64,000 nt of DNA from CAWATZ01 sp963784995 (lineage in GTDB: Bacteria; Planctomycetota; Planctomycetia; Gemmatales; Gemmataceae), in assembly GCA_963784995.1 (NCBI GenBank), contig CAWATZ010000007.1, forward strand, positions 372,001 to 436,000, in the 5' to 3' direction. Of the stretch, positions 31,843 through 40,483 are shown piece by piece; the first letter of the stretch is position 1, and each line of letters starts with the position of its first letter. The translations under genes were made by a program, and so were the position numbers. The notes under the pieces were generated by a model. The model was not told the DNA's origin and ran no database searches. It saw only the letters and a list, made by a program, of their open reading frames with translations.

Positions 31843-34442
31843 TCCGCCCCCGCCTGTTCCTCTGTAGCGGCGTTGTTCTCCCGGCCGACGACCCGCTCCG
31901 CATCGGCAGACACGCCGTCGAGCTGTCCGCACAGGGCGACGACGCGAACGTCCACATCCGCCTGATGGATCTGGCCCGTGTCTTCGACAGGCACCTCTCC
32001 GCCCGGATGGAAGACGCCCTGGAGATCGCCGCCTACGTCTACGCCGCGGATTGTGCGACCCTGCGAGGCGGAGCCTGGGCCAACGACGACACGACCGAGC
32101 CCTGGAAGCGGGACATGCGGTTCGTCGTCCCGGTCAGGGACCTGCCCTTCTGGGACCGCCCGGAGGTGAAACAGCTGCTGGCCCAGACCCTGCGGTTCCT
32201 CTCCGACGACACGTTCTGCTTCGAGTTCCGCCAGGACGTGAGGACGAACGTCCGCCAGGCGTATCTGGAGTTCGCGGAGAATGAGGACTGGCCCTTCCAC
32301 GGGGTGGACCGGGTCCTGATGTTCTCCGGCGGTCTGGACTCCCTGGCCGGGGCGGCGGAGACCGCGAACGCGGGCGGCAGGCTGGTCCTGGTCAGCCACC
32401 GCCCCGTGTCCACCCAGAGCAGCCGCCAGAAGGAGTTGTTTGACCGGGTTCGGGCAACCTGGAACGTACCGATGATCCACGTCCCGGTGTGGATCAACAA
32501 GGACGAGAAGCTAGGCAAGGAGCCGACACAGCGGACGCGGTCTTTCCTGTATGCGACCCTGGGGGCCGCCGTGGCCGCATCAGTGAAGGCCGAAGGGGTG
32601 AGGTTCTTCGAGAACGGCGTGGTCAGCCTGAACCTGCCGGTGGCAGACGAGGTGATCGGGGCACGGGCATCCCGTACTACCCACCCCCAGGCACTCCACC
32701 TGTTCGGGCGGCTCTTCAGTATGGTCCTCGGACGGGACCTCGCGGTGGACAACCCCTACCTCTTCAAGACCAAGAAGGATGTGGTCGAGGCACTGGCGGC
32801 GAACCGGGGCGGCCCCTTGATCGGTTACACCTGCTCCTGTGCCCACCAGGGCATCTTCCACTCCCGAACGCAGTGGCACTGCGGGACGTGCAGCCAGTGC
32901 ATCGACCGGCGTATCGCCATCGTAGCGGCGGGGCAGGTAGAACACGAGGCGGCCGGGGACTACGTCTGTGACGTGTTCACGGGCTGCCGCAAGGAGGGGG
33001 AAGAGCGGAACATGGCGGTGAACTACGCCAGCCTCGGGATGGAACTCGCCCGCATGAGCGAAGAACAGATGGCGGTTAGGTTTAATCAGCAGTTGACTCG
33101 AGCCGTCCGTCATCTGCCGCAACAGGCTCAGGCTGCCCTGGAACTGATCAGACTCCACCGGCGGCATGGGGAGACAGTAATGTCGGTTCTCCAGCGGCAG
33201 ATCGAGGCTCACGCCAGGCAGCTGGTTGATACCTCGCTCGAACCCACCTCCATGCTGGCCCTCGTCGCCGCTCGCTCGCACCAACGAGGTGCTGTGGTAG
33301 GAGGATCGGTGAAGGAGACGCGGGTGGGCGTGAGCGATGGTGATGGTTCTGCTTTGCAAGGAGGACAGATGAAGACGCATTTCGGCTGGCTGCACCTGAC
33401 CGACCTCCACTTCGGCATGTCCGGGCAGAAGTGGCTGTGGCCCAACATCCGTGAGGAGTTCTTCCTCGACCTGGAGAAGCTCCATCGGAAGTCCGGGCCG
33501 TGGGACCTCGTCCTGTTCACTGGGGACTTCGTGCAGAAGGGCGGGGCCGACGAGTTCCATAAGTTGAATGAACTTCTCGGTGAGCTGTGGGAACGCCTGC
33601 GACGGCTCGGTTCGGACCCCTACCTCCTCGGCGTTCCGGGCAACCATGACCTCGTCAGGCCGAGGCCAGCCGACCCGGCCGTCTCGGCACTCCGCACTGG
33701 CTGGGGCGATGCCCGCGTTCAGCAGGAGTTCTGGAATAAGGAGCGGTCTGGCTACCGAAAGGTCGTCCAGAAGGCTTTCAAGAACTTCATCGCTTGGTGG
33801 GACGCACACACTCTCCCCCGCCTCGACACCCACAAGGCAGGCCTGCTGCCCGGTGACTTCTCCGCGACCCTGGAGAAGGGAGGCGTCAAGATGGGCGTGG
33901 TGGGCCTGAACACCACCTTCCTTCAACTCGAAGGAGGAGACTATGAGGGCCGGCTTGCCGTCTCACCGCAGCAGTACCACCTCGCGTGCGGAGGTGATGG
34001 TGTCGCCTGGGTGCGGCGTCACGAGGTCTGCCTGCTGCTGACGCACCAGCCGCCGAGCTGGCTGACGCCGGAGTCGCAGCAGCAGTTCTACGGTGAGATC
34101 GCCGTGCCGGGCCGGTTCGCAGTACACCTCTTCGGCCACATGCACGAACCCACTGCCCGGAACTTGGCGGTGGGCGGGGCGGAGGCAAGAAGGGAGTGGC
34201 AGGGGTGTTCGCTCTTCGGCCTGGAGGATTGGGGCGAGGACGGCAAGAAGCAGAGGCTGCACGGCTACTCGGCCGGGCGTGTGGAGCTGACCTGCGAGAG
34301 CGGTTCCATCCGCATCTGGCCTCGCAAGGCCGAACAGCAACAGGCCCTGCATCGACGCATCGTGCCGGACCACTCGTACACGCTGCAGGAAGACGAGGGC
34401 ACTCGGCCCGAGCCGCTTCCAGTTCAGAGGCCAACGACGTGA
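31839..34442 (+). CDS. QueC-like (7-cyano-7-deazaguanine synthase-like) domain fused to calcineurin-like metallophosphoesterase
   Basis: 867 aa. Residues 155-360 are QueC-like: ATP-pyrophosphatase loop VLMFSGGLDSLAG (163-168) and a zinc-type cysteine set (C332, C334, C348, C351, C354) in YTCSCAHQ and HCGTCSQCIDRR. QueC makes preQ0, but variants without other queuosine genes (QatC, Cap9) act in phage defence. Residues 511-860 are a phosphoesterase with TDLHFG, FTGDFV, GNHD, THQPP and GHMHEP. Between them lies a low-complexity linker (about 485-510). At 33369 an in-frame ATG has an excellent ribosome site (AAGGAGG, 4 nt away), so the phosphoesterase may also be made alone. No queuosine genes are nearby. 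I infer a defence role from the island context. Confidence 0.82.
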   Translation: MIRPRLFLCSGVVLPADDPLRIGRHAVELSAQGDDANVHIRLMDLARVFDRHLSARMEDALEIAAYVYAADCATLRGGAWANDDTTEPWKRDMRFVVPVRDLPFWDRPEVKQLLAQTLRFLSDDTFCFEFRQDVRTNVRQAYLEFAENEDWPFHGVDRVLMFSGGLDSLAGAAETANAGGRLVLVSHRPVSTQSSRQKELFDRVRATWNVPMIHVPVWINKDEKLGKEPTQRTRSFLYATLGAAVAASVKAEGVRFFENGVVSLNLPVADEVIGARASRTTHPQALHLFGRLFSMVLGRDLAVDNPYLFKTKKDVVEALAANRGGPLIGYTCSCAHQGIFHSRTQWHCGTCSQCIDRRIAIVAAGQVEHEAAGDYVCDVFTGCRKEGEERNMAVNYASLGMELARMSEEQMAVRFNQQLTRAVRHLPQQAQAALELIRLHRRHGETVMSVLQRQIEAHARQLVDTSLEPTSMLALVAARSHQRGAVVGGSVKETRVGVSDGDGSALQGGQMKTHFGWLHLTDLHFGMSGQKWLWPNIREEFFLDLEKLHRKSGPWDLVLFTGDFVQKGGADEFHKLNELLGELWERLRRLGSDPYLLGVPGNHDLVRPRPADPAVSALRTGWGDARVQQEFWNKERSGYRKVVQKAFKNFIAWWDAHTLPRLDTHKAGLLPGDFSATLEKGGVKMGVVGLNTTFLQLEGGDYEGRLAVSPQQYHLACGGDGVAWVRRHEVCLLLTHQPPSWLTPESQQQFYGEIAVPGRFAVHLFGHMHEPTARNLAVGGAEARREWQGCSLFGLEDWGEDGKKQRLHGYSAGRVELTCESGSIRIWPRKAEQQQALHRRIVPDHSYTLQEDEGTRPEPLPVQRPTT
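33369..34442 (+). other. Possible independently translated phosphoesterase from an internal start
   Basis: ATG 33369 preceded by AAGGAGGACAG starts exactly at the beginning of the phosphoesterase domain and would give a free protein of 357 aa. Either the domains are a fusion with a second internal product, or two adjacent genes became one by stop loss. The paralogous gene at 28003 has no comparable internal ATG. Confidence 0.4.
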
Positions 34443-34573
34443 CCCCCGAATCTGCCCTGGATCGTTTCGACCGCCTGACCGTATGGAGCCGCGGTGCTCA
34501 GCGAGCCCCGCACAAGCCGCTTCTGGTTCTTTACGCTCTGGGCCGCTGGTGCCGGGGCGACCAGTCCGCCATC
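34439..34573 (+). pseudogene. N-terminal fragment of a phosphorothioate-DNA-binding restriction endonuclease (ScoMcrA-like)
   Basis: GTG 34439 overlaps the QueC-fusion stop. The first 45 residues (VTPESALDRFDRLTVWSRGA, then QRAPHKPLLVLYALGRWCRG) match the N-terminus of sulfur-binding-domain/HNH type IV restriction enzymes. After about 34573 the frame has no family resemblance and the sequence belongs to the end region of another gene on the opposite strand. So the enzyme was truncated by a rearrangement, losing the rest of the SBD and the HNH nuclease. The overlap with the preceding gene suggests that it was once part of the same operon. Confidence 0.6.
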
Positions 34574-34705
34574 GCAGCGCGGTGCTGGCGACGGAGTGGA
34601 CCTGCACAGGTCTTGTCGCCACGTCATCCACCACGCCCTGTGCTGGAATCCCAGCCGGACGTTCTTGCGGGGTGTCAAGAGGGTCGTGCTTGCCGTTCTT
34701 GCGGG

Positions 34706-36461
34706 TCAATCCTGGCCAAGCATCGCCTTGCCGTAGGCTTCCAGATGGTCGTACTTGCGCTGCCAGGTGGTGTAAAGGAAGCCTGTGACGCCTGGCACTC
34801 CTTGAGCAGCGGCGTCCCACTTCTTGAAGTTCGCCAGGTCGCCATCGTAGTAGCCGGCGATGACCTGAGTGTGCCCCCGCTCGGCGAACCACTTCAGGCT
34901 GGCGGCCGCCTTGCCGCTGTTCCAGTTGGCGACGATCACCTCCTGGGGCAGGCCCTTCCAGGACTCGGTCATGGGACCGTTGCAAAGGTAATAGCGGTCC
35001 AGAGCGTTGTGGTTGGGGTCGAACATGTCCGACCAGACGACGATGCGTGCTTTGGGGTTGATCTCCTTGAGGATCTTGACGCAGCGCTTGACGTTTTCGG
35101 CCAGCAAGGCACCGGGCGTCTGCCCGCTCCCCTGGCAGGCACGACACCAGCCGGCCATGCGAAGCTCATCGTGCGACATGAAGTATGTGCCTGGCTTGAA
35201 GAGGTCATTCACGCGCCGGGCCTGGTCGCTGAGCAGTTCGTAAACTTTTGCCTCGCTCAGGCAGCAGGCCACCTGGTTACCGTGAACCAGGAGCGGGTGA
35301 TACCAGCTGACCCGCAAGCGAGCGCCGTCCTTGATGCGTGAGCTGTCCGTGAGCTGCAGTGCAGGACCGTTGTGACCAAAACCATACTCACCAGCGTAAG
35401 GATCCTGGCCGAGCCTGGTGTCGCGCAGTGGCAGGTAGTCCTTGCCCTCCTGGTAGAGGGTCTTGCCGTCGGCGCTGGCGACCACCAGCGGGCAACCAGT
35501 GCGGCGCAGCACGTTGACCAGGGCCAGCTCTTCCACGGCCAGGTCATCCAGCCAGAGAGAGCCCGAGCGTCCGCCCCACTGTCCGGCGTAGAGCGTCACC
35601 GCGCTCTCTTGCAGGCTGTTGAAGACCACCTCCAGCCGGGTCCAGTCCTGCGTGCCCTTGAGGCGTCCCTCGTAGAAGGTCAGCGGTCGGCCGTCTCTGG
35701 CTCCCAGGACCAGGAGCCGGAAGGCGCTCTGCGGTTGCAGTGCAAGGGTCTTGACCCAGCAGGAGAAGCGGTAGCAAGCATGCGGCCGGAGCTTGACACG
35801 CTGCGCCAGCCGGCAATTGCCACTGCTGCTGTTCTTGCCGACGTCCTGCATCCGGCAGGAAACCTTGCCCTGGTGGACAACCTCTCGGTCGGCGAAGGTG
35901 GTCTTGCCGGGATCGTCCTGGAGGCTGAAGCCGACAAAGCGGTCGCCCTTGACCTCCTCCAAGCCGCCATTGACCAGACGCACGGCTGGATCGGGAGCCA
36001 GGATGGCCTCCCGACCCTTGACGAGAAACGGCACCTCCTGGACCGGCACTCCCTCGGCCAGGTTGGGGTCGTGGGCCAGCAACCCGGCGCTGTAACCGAT
36101 CGGGAAGACGCACGGGATGATCTCGATCCCGGCGGCCTGTGCTGCCTCCTTGACCCGGGCAACGTTCTTGAAATCAGCGCTCCGGCATGCGTCCCAGGAT
36201 GTTGAACTTGTAGTCCGCGAGTACCAGACCATTGTAGCCGGCTTTGCCAGCACGGCGGATCAGTGCGATCAGGTCATCCACGTTCTGATCCACCAGCAGG
36301 TTGTGCATGGCGTAGAACCAGCGCTGCTGGTAACGCGGCTGGGGCAATCCGGGGGCTTCAACCTTTGGCAATCCTGGTTCAGCCGGCGCCGGCCAGCTCA
36401 TGCCCAGCAAGGCCAGACTCAAGCAGAGGAACAGAGAGGTCTTCTTGCGCATCGGTAGCAC
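34706..36461 (-). pseudogene. Secreted glycoside-hydrolase-like protein, split by a frameshift
   Basis: N-terminal part from ATG 36461 has a signal peptide (KKTSLFLCLSLALLGMSWPA) and YNGLVLADYKFNILGRMPER, then stops. The rest continues in another frame from about 36200 (FKNVARVKEAAQAAGIEIIP) to the stop at 34706, so one indel near 36180-36210 breaks an otherwise complete gene of about 580 codons. The central region looks like a beta-sandwich carbohydrate-binding domain (RFSCWVKTLALQPQSAFRLL, TLYAGQWGGRSGSLWLDDLA). The C-terminal third looks like a TIM barrel with YFMSHDELRMAGW, an Asp-Glu pair reminiscent of hexosaminidase-type hydrolases. The substrate is unknown. The indel may be a sequencing error. 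Confidence 0.6.
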
Positions 36462-36565
36462 CTCGGGTCAGGGGAGACAAGGATGCCAGTTATGATATAT
36501 AGAAAGCCTGCGGCAGACGTGCTGAATGAGAAAGGTTTAACCTGACACTCGGTCAAGCGTCAGGT

Positions 36566-36610
36566 GGTGTCAGGTGGGTCAACTTGACAGGGTTGACACC
36601 ACCTGACACC
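36566..36610. repeat. Strong imperfect hairpin in a gene-free stretch (36462-36842)
   Basis: GGTGTCAGGTGGGTCAAC (36566-36583) pairs with 36592-36610 with one bulged base and an 8-nt loop; nearby GGTCAAGCGTCAGG and GTGTCAAGTT repeat the same words. The surrounding 380 bases contain no supported gene. It lies about 100 bases upstream of the minus-strand hydrolase-like gene and could be a repeat-element relic or a regulatory hairpin. Confidence 0.5.
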
Positions 36611-36842
36611 TGGGCCAGTGTCAAGTTAAACACTTATGGGTACAAGACTTACCGTCAGTTGACACTAATCAGGGGAAGGGACAAGTCGAAAGAAGAAGCA
36701 ATCGGGCAAGAAACGGTTCATCAACAGCCATTCGCGCTTGGCACCATGTATTTACAGAGTTTACGGCCAGTTGTCACCAAATGCGAGGAAGCGTCAGGAA
36801 TGGCAAGAGAGAATGAAGGCTCCCTGCCCATGATGCGTGACT

Positions 36843-37061
36843 TCACAGCAAAGCCAGACCCTCGATCTGCTCGACTTCTTCCGGCTCCTGAGAGAAGTGA
36901 AAGAGATCCAGATCTTGCCGCACGTGGCGGGTGGCGGTGGTCTCGGTCAGGGCCGCCATGCCGACATCAAGGGCAAACCGAAACACAACCTGGCTGACGG
37001 TCTGGCGGTCGCGTTGGGCGATCCGGGCCAACTCGGGATGAGCCAGCACTTCCTGCCGCAT
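36843..37061 (-). pseudogene. Aldo/keto reductase C-terminal fragment
   Basis: The 72-residue frame reads LAHPELARIAQRDRQTVSQV, VFRFALDVGMAALTETTATR, then DLDLFHFSQEPEEVEQIEGL: the last helices of aldo/keto reductases, including the cofactor-loop TGTT region (here TETT). The catalytic N-terminal two-thirds should lie at higher coordinates, but an RND-pump fragment on the opposite strand occupies them, so a rearrangement junction lies near 37061. Confidence 0.65.
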
Positions 37062-37520
37062 TCAATGCGGATCGAGTGGAGTGGACCGAGCTGGCTCTGT
37101 TGCGGTTGCGGACCGGCAACACGGCCATGTGGGTCTTCCTGTTGGCCGTGGCGCTGGTCTTTCTGGTGCTGGCGGCCCAGTACGAGAGCTGGGCGCTGCC
37201 GCTGGCGGTGCTCTTGGTCGTCCCCATGTGCCTGCTGTGCGCCATCAGCAGTGTGGTCATGGCCCGCGTGGACATCAACATCTTCACGCAGATCGGCTTC
37301 GTGGTGCTGGTGGGCCTGGCCAGCAAGAACGCCATCCTGATCGTCGAGTTCGCCAAGCACAAGCGCGAATCCGGTTTGCCGCGCGACGAAACAACGCTGG
37401 CTGCGAGCCAGCTGCGCTTGCAGCGTGACCCTGTTCGGCATCTTCCTGACGCCCGTGTTCTTCTTCGTGATCGAGGGCTTCGTTGAGAGTCCGCTGTTTC
37501 GGTTTGCCCATGTCAAGGCT
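37062..37520 (+). pseudogene. RND efflux transporter (AcrB-like) fragment with internal deletion
   Basis: Starts mid-protein: VEWTELALLRLRTGNTAM, VFLVLAAQYESWALPLAVLL, NIFTQIGFVVLVGLASKNAI, the late transmembrane region of hydrophobe/amphiphile RND pumps including the family-typical GLASKNAILIVEF. About 40 codons later the frame shifts, and LFGIFLTPVFFFVIEGFVES from the last transmembrane helix follows, so the segment between (about 70 residues in relatives) is missing. No start and no N-terminal 900 residues. A clear relic. Confidence 0.75.
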
Positions 37521-37686
37521 CCCTGGACGCATCTCCGTCTTATGTTACTTCCCTCACGGGTTGGTCATGCCGATTTTTTTCCAGTAGCTTTTCCAGATTG
37601 GCCAGGGATGGTATAACCAGAAGAGGCAAGCTCCACGGGTGGAAATTGCCTCCTACCTGGAAACATCTGCTCTCGGGAGTCCCACC

Positions 37687-39022
37687 GTGTTCACTGTCTG
37701 GGGTCGCAAGCACCGCTTCTGCAATGGCCTGGATCGCCGTGAATTCCTGCGCATCGGCGGCTTTGGCCTGGGCTGCTTGACTCTCGCCGACCTGTTGCGC
37801 TCCGAGGCCCGCGGCGACAAGCCCGGCCGGCCAAAGTCAGTCATTTACATCGTGCTGGGCGGCGGGCCCAGCCACATCGACACGTATGACCTCAAGCCGG
37901 ACGCCCCGGAGGAGTATCGCGGCCCGTTCCAGCCGATCAGCACCCGGTTGCCCGGAGTTCAAATCTGCGAACTGATGCCACGACAGGCAGAGATCATGAA
38001 CCGGCTGGCCCTGTTGCGCGGCATCCGCTCGGTGGAGAATGACCATTTCCTCAGCGAGGTCTACACCGGCCTGCCGCGGACGGCGGGCAAACGGCCGGCG
38101 TTCGGCTCGGTGGTCAGCCGGTTGGCGGGGAACACTTCGCCGCTCCCGACCTATGTCAGCCTCGATCGACCGACGACCGATGAGTTCGAGTACGAGAAGC
38201 CGTACTACGCCGGGGCCGGACACGCTCCGTTCCGCCCGTTCGGCGAGGCCCTGCAAGACCTCCAGCCGGTCAAGTCCCTGGATCGACTGCAGGACCGCAA
38301 AACGTTGCTGGCCACGTTCGATACCATGCGGCGCGACCTGGATCGGACCAACGCCCTGGACGGCAGCGACCGCTTCCAGGCCCAGGCGCTGGAGATGCTC
38401 ACCTCGCCCCGGGTTCGCGATGCGTTTGACCTGAGCAAGGTGCCTGACCGGGTGCTGGCCCGCTACGGCAAGGGCAAGTTCCCCCACCAGACCGTCAAGA
38501 ACATCCTCTACGACTGGGACGCCCGGCCGTTCCTCCTCGCGCCGGTTGGTGGAGGCCGGCGTGCGTGTGGTCACGTTGCGACCCGGCTCCTGGGACCATC
38601 ACAGCGGTCCACAGAGCGACATCTTTTTCGCCCTCCGCCACCTGCTGCCCCTGCTCGACTGCAGCCTGTGCGCCCTGATCGAGGACCTGCACGCCCGCGG
38701 CCTGGATCAGGACGTCCTGGTCGTGCTGCTGGGCGAATTCGGCCGAACGCCGAAGATTTCCCAGCCTGGCCCGGGTCGGGAACACTGGGCGGAGGCCGGT
38801 TGTGCCGTCCTCTTTGGGGGCGGCTTGCGGATGGGACAGGTGATCGGCGAGACCGACTCCCGGGCCGAACGCGCCCGCAGCGGTAACGTCACTTTCCAGA
38901 ACATTGTCGCCACCATCTACAATGTCCTCGGGATCGACACCGAGACGATGCTGCTCGACTTCAACGGCCGGCCTCAGCATCTGCTCAGCGACGCGCAGCC
39001 GATCCAGGAACTGGTGGATTGA
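37687..39022 (+). CDS. DUF1501 family protein (Tat-exported, sulfatase-like), one frameshift
   Basis: Likely start GTG 37687 (product FTVWGRKHRFCNGLDRREFL), typical of DUF1501. RREFLRIGGFGLGCLTLADL is a twin-arginine signal. The core phrases SVIYIVLGGGPSHIDTYDL, APEEYRGPFQPIST, LRGIRSVENDH and GKRPAFGSVVSRL follow. Near 38540 the frame shifts; the other frame resumes with LVEAGVRVVTLRPGSWDHHS, VLLGEFGRTPKISQPGPGRE and ends at 39022 with the usual C-terminus. One indel in an otherwise complete gene of about 445 codons. DUF1501 proteins are abundant in planctomycetes, often paired with DUF1549/1553 cytochrome-like proteins (absent here), and of unknown activity. Confidence 0.8.
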
Positions 39023-39116
39023 AGACCGGCTGGTTGCTTTGAACTTTCTCGGCAGCGTGGGTAGCCGGTCGTAGAACGTGCCTCGAAGACCAGCCAGGGC
39101 CGTTCGGAGTCTCCTC

Positions 39117-40021
39117 ATGGATTCTACCTGCTTGCGCCATTGTCTGACCGAGGAAGAACGTCGGCACTTCCAGGACCACGGTTATCTGGTGGTCCCGGGG
39201 CGCTGGATGGTTCCATGATCGAGCGGCTGATTACCGCGGTGGACCGGGTCGATGCACGCGAACGCACACCCCGTCACGGCCGGGATCGCTTGCTCTCCTT
39301 TGCCAACATCCTTCCCGAGGACGAGGCGTTTGTGGAATTGATCGATTGGCCGAGGACCTTTCCCAAGGTCTGGGGCATCCTGGGCTGGAACATCTACGTC
39401 TACCACAGCCATCTCGACGTGAGCCCGCGCGTCGAGACACCTCCGGCTCATCCCGTGGCCTGGCACCAGGATAGCATGCGCGTCAACGAGGAAGTGGAAT
39501 GCCATCCCCGGCCGAGGCTTTCCCTGAAGATCGGTTATTACCTGACCGACGTGTCGGGTCCGAACTGGGGTAACACCCTGCTCTTGCCCGGCTCGCATCT
39601 GTGTGACGAACTCGATTGCCCCAACGATGGCATCACCAGCCCGCCGGGGGCTGTTCCGCTTCAGGTGCCGGCCGGTTCCGCTCTGCTGCTGGATCGCCGG
39701 CTGTGGCATTCCCGCAGCCCAAACTGCGGCCCGCACACGCGCAAGGTCCTCTGGTTGGGCTACGCCTACCGCTGGCTGCGCACCAAGGACGAGATGACTG
39801 TCCAGCATCTGTTGGAGCGGGTCGATCCCATTCGTCGGCAACTCCTTGGCCAGGCCTCGTCCGCCAACAGCGCCTATGACCCCGAGGAGGCGGACGTCCC
39901 TCTGCGCGGCTGGCTGCAAACGCACCAGCCCGATGAGGCACGCTGGTCGCCGCACCACGACACTCCCCAGGCGCGTCCGCCCCTTCACGGCGTCAGGGGC
40001 CGGAACACGGGACGGCGCTGA
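39117..40021 (+). CDS. Phytanoyl-CoA dioxygenase family protein, one frameshift near its start
   Basis: ATG 39117 gives CLTEEERRHFQDHGYLVVPG, the usual PhyH N-terminus. One missing base near 39199 shifts the frame, which resumes as ALDGSMIERLITAVDRVDAR. Fe(II)/2-oxoglutarate ligands are visible: H-x-D in PVAWHQDSMRV, the distal His in DRRLWHSRSPN, and the 2-OG-binding Arg region HTRKVLWLGYAYRW. About 300 residues, typical length. The family hydroxylates diverse small molecules or lipids; the substrate cannot be inferred. It follows the DUF1501 gene by about 95 nt on the same strand. Probably an intact gene with a sequencing indel, or a recent pseudogene. Confidence 0.72.
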
Positions 40022-40153
40022 TGCTGCTTCCCGCTCGAGCGGACTCCTGGGCGACGGCCCGAAAGTGGTCCTCCATGACCTGCCACTTTCATCCCTGGTG
40101 GCGGGGACAATCATCGACATCAACCTGCGTTCCGCAACGATGCCGCAGAGTTC

Positions 40154-40417
40154 GTGGATACCTGGACGCTGCCGAGTACCGTCCAGTCAGAGCGGTTGCC
40201 GGTCACGAAGGTCCAGAAGAGCTTGATCCGCGGACTCCGGGAGTACGTCCGCATCGTCAGGGGCTTGGGTGTCATGCCCCCACTGGTCGTCATCCCGGCC
40301 CCGCTCGGCGTGCGAGGGTGCCACATCGTCCGCGGGCACTTTCAGGACACCTACCCTCCCATCGACCGTGACAACCTACTGCTCCCTGATGTAATGGTCG
40401 GGGAGTTCGGCCAGTAG
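40154..40417 (+). pseudogene. C-terminal remnant of an unrecognised protein
   Basis: The frame reads FVDTWTLPSTVQSERLPVTK, SLIRGLREYVRIVRGLGVMP, PLVVIPAPLGVRGCHIVRGH and ends EFGQ-stop at 40417. It has the look of a genuine protein end (alternating hydrophobics, LPV/RGL words), with no start and no recognisable domain upstream. I do not recognise the family. It is truncated on its left side by about 40130. Confidence 0.35.
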
Positions 40418-40483
40418 CCGACCACCGTCCTCCGACTCGCCCTCGATGCCATCTGGCAGGCTGCGGGCTGGCGGCGGTCCTTC

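Noticed and set aside
36584..36997. 138-codon frame after the 36.6-kb hairpin
   Set aside because: It begins inside the hairpin, has no domain and overlaps the aldo/keto reductase remnant on the other strand.
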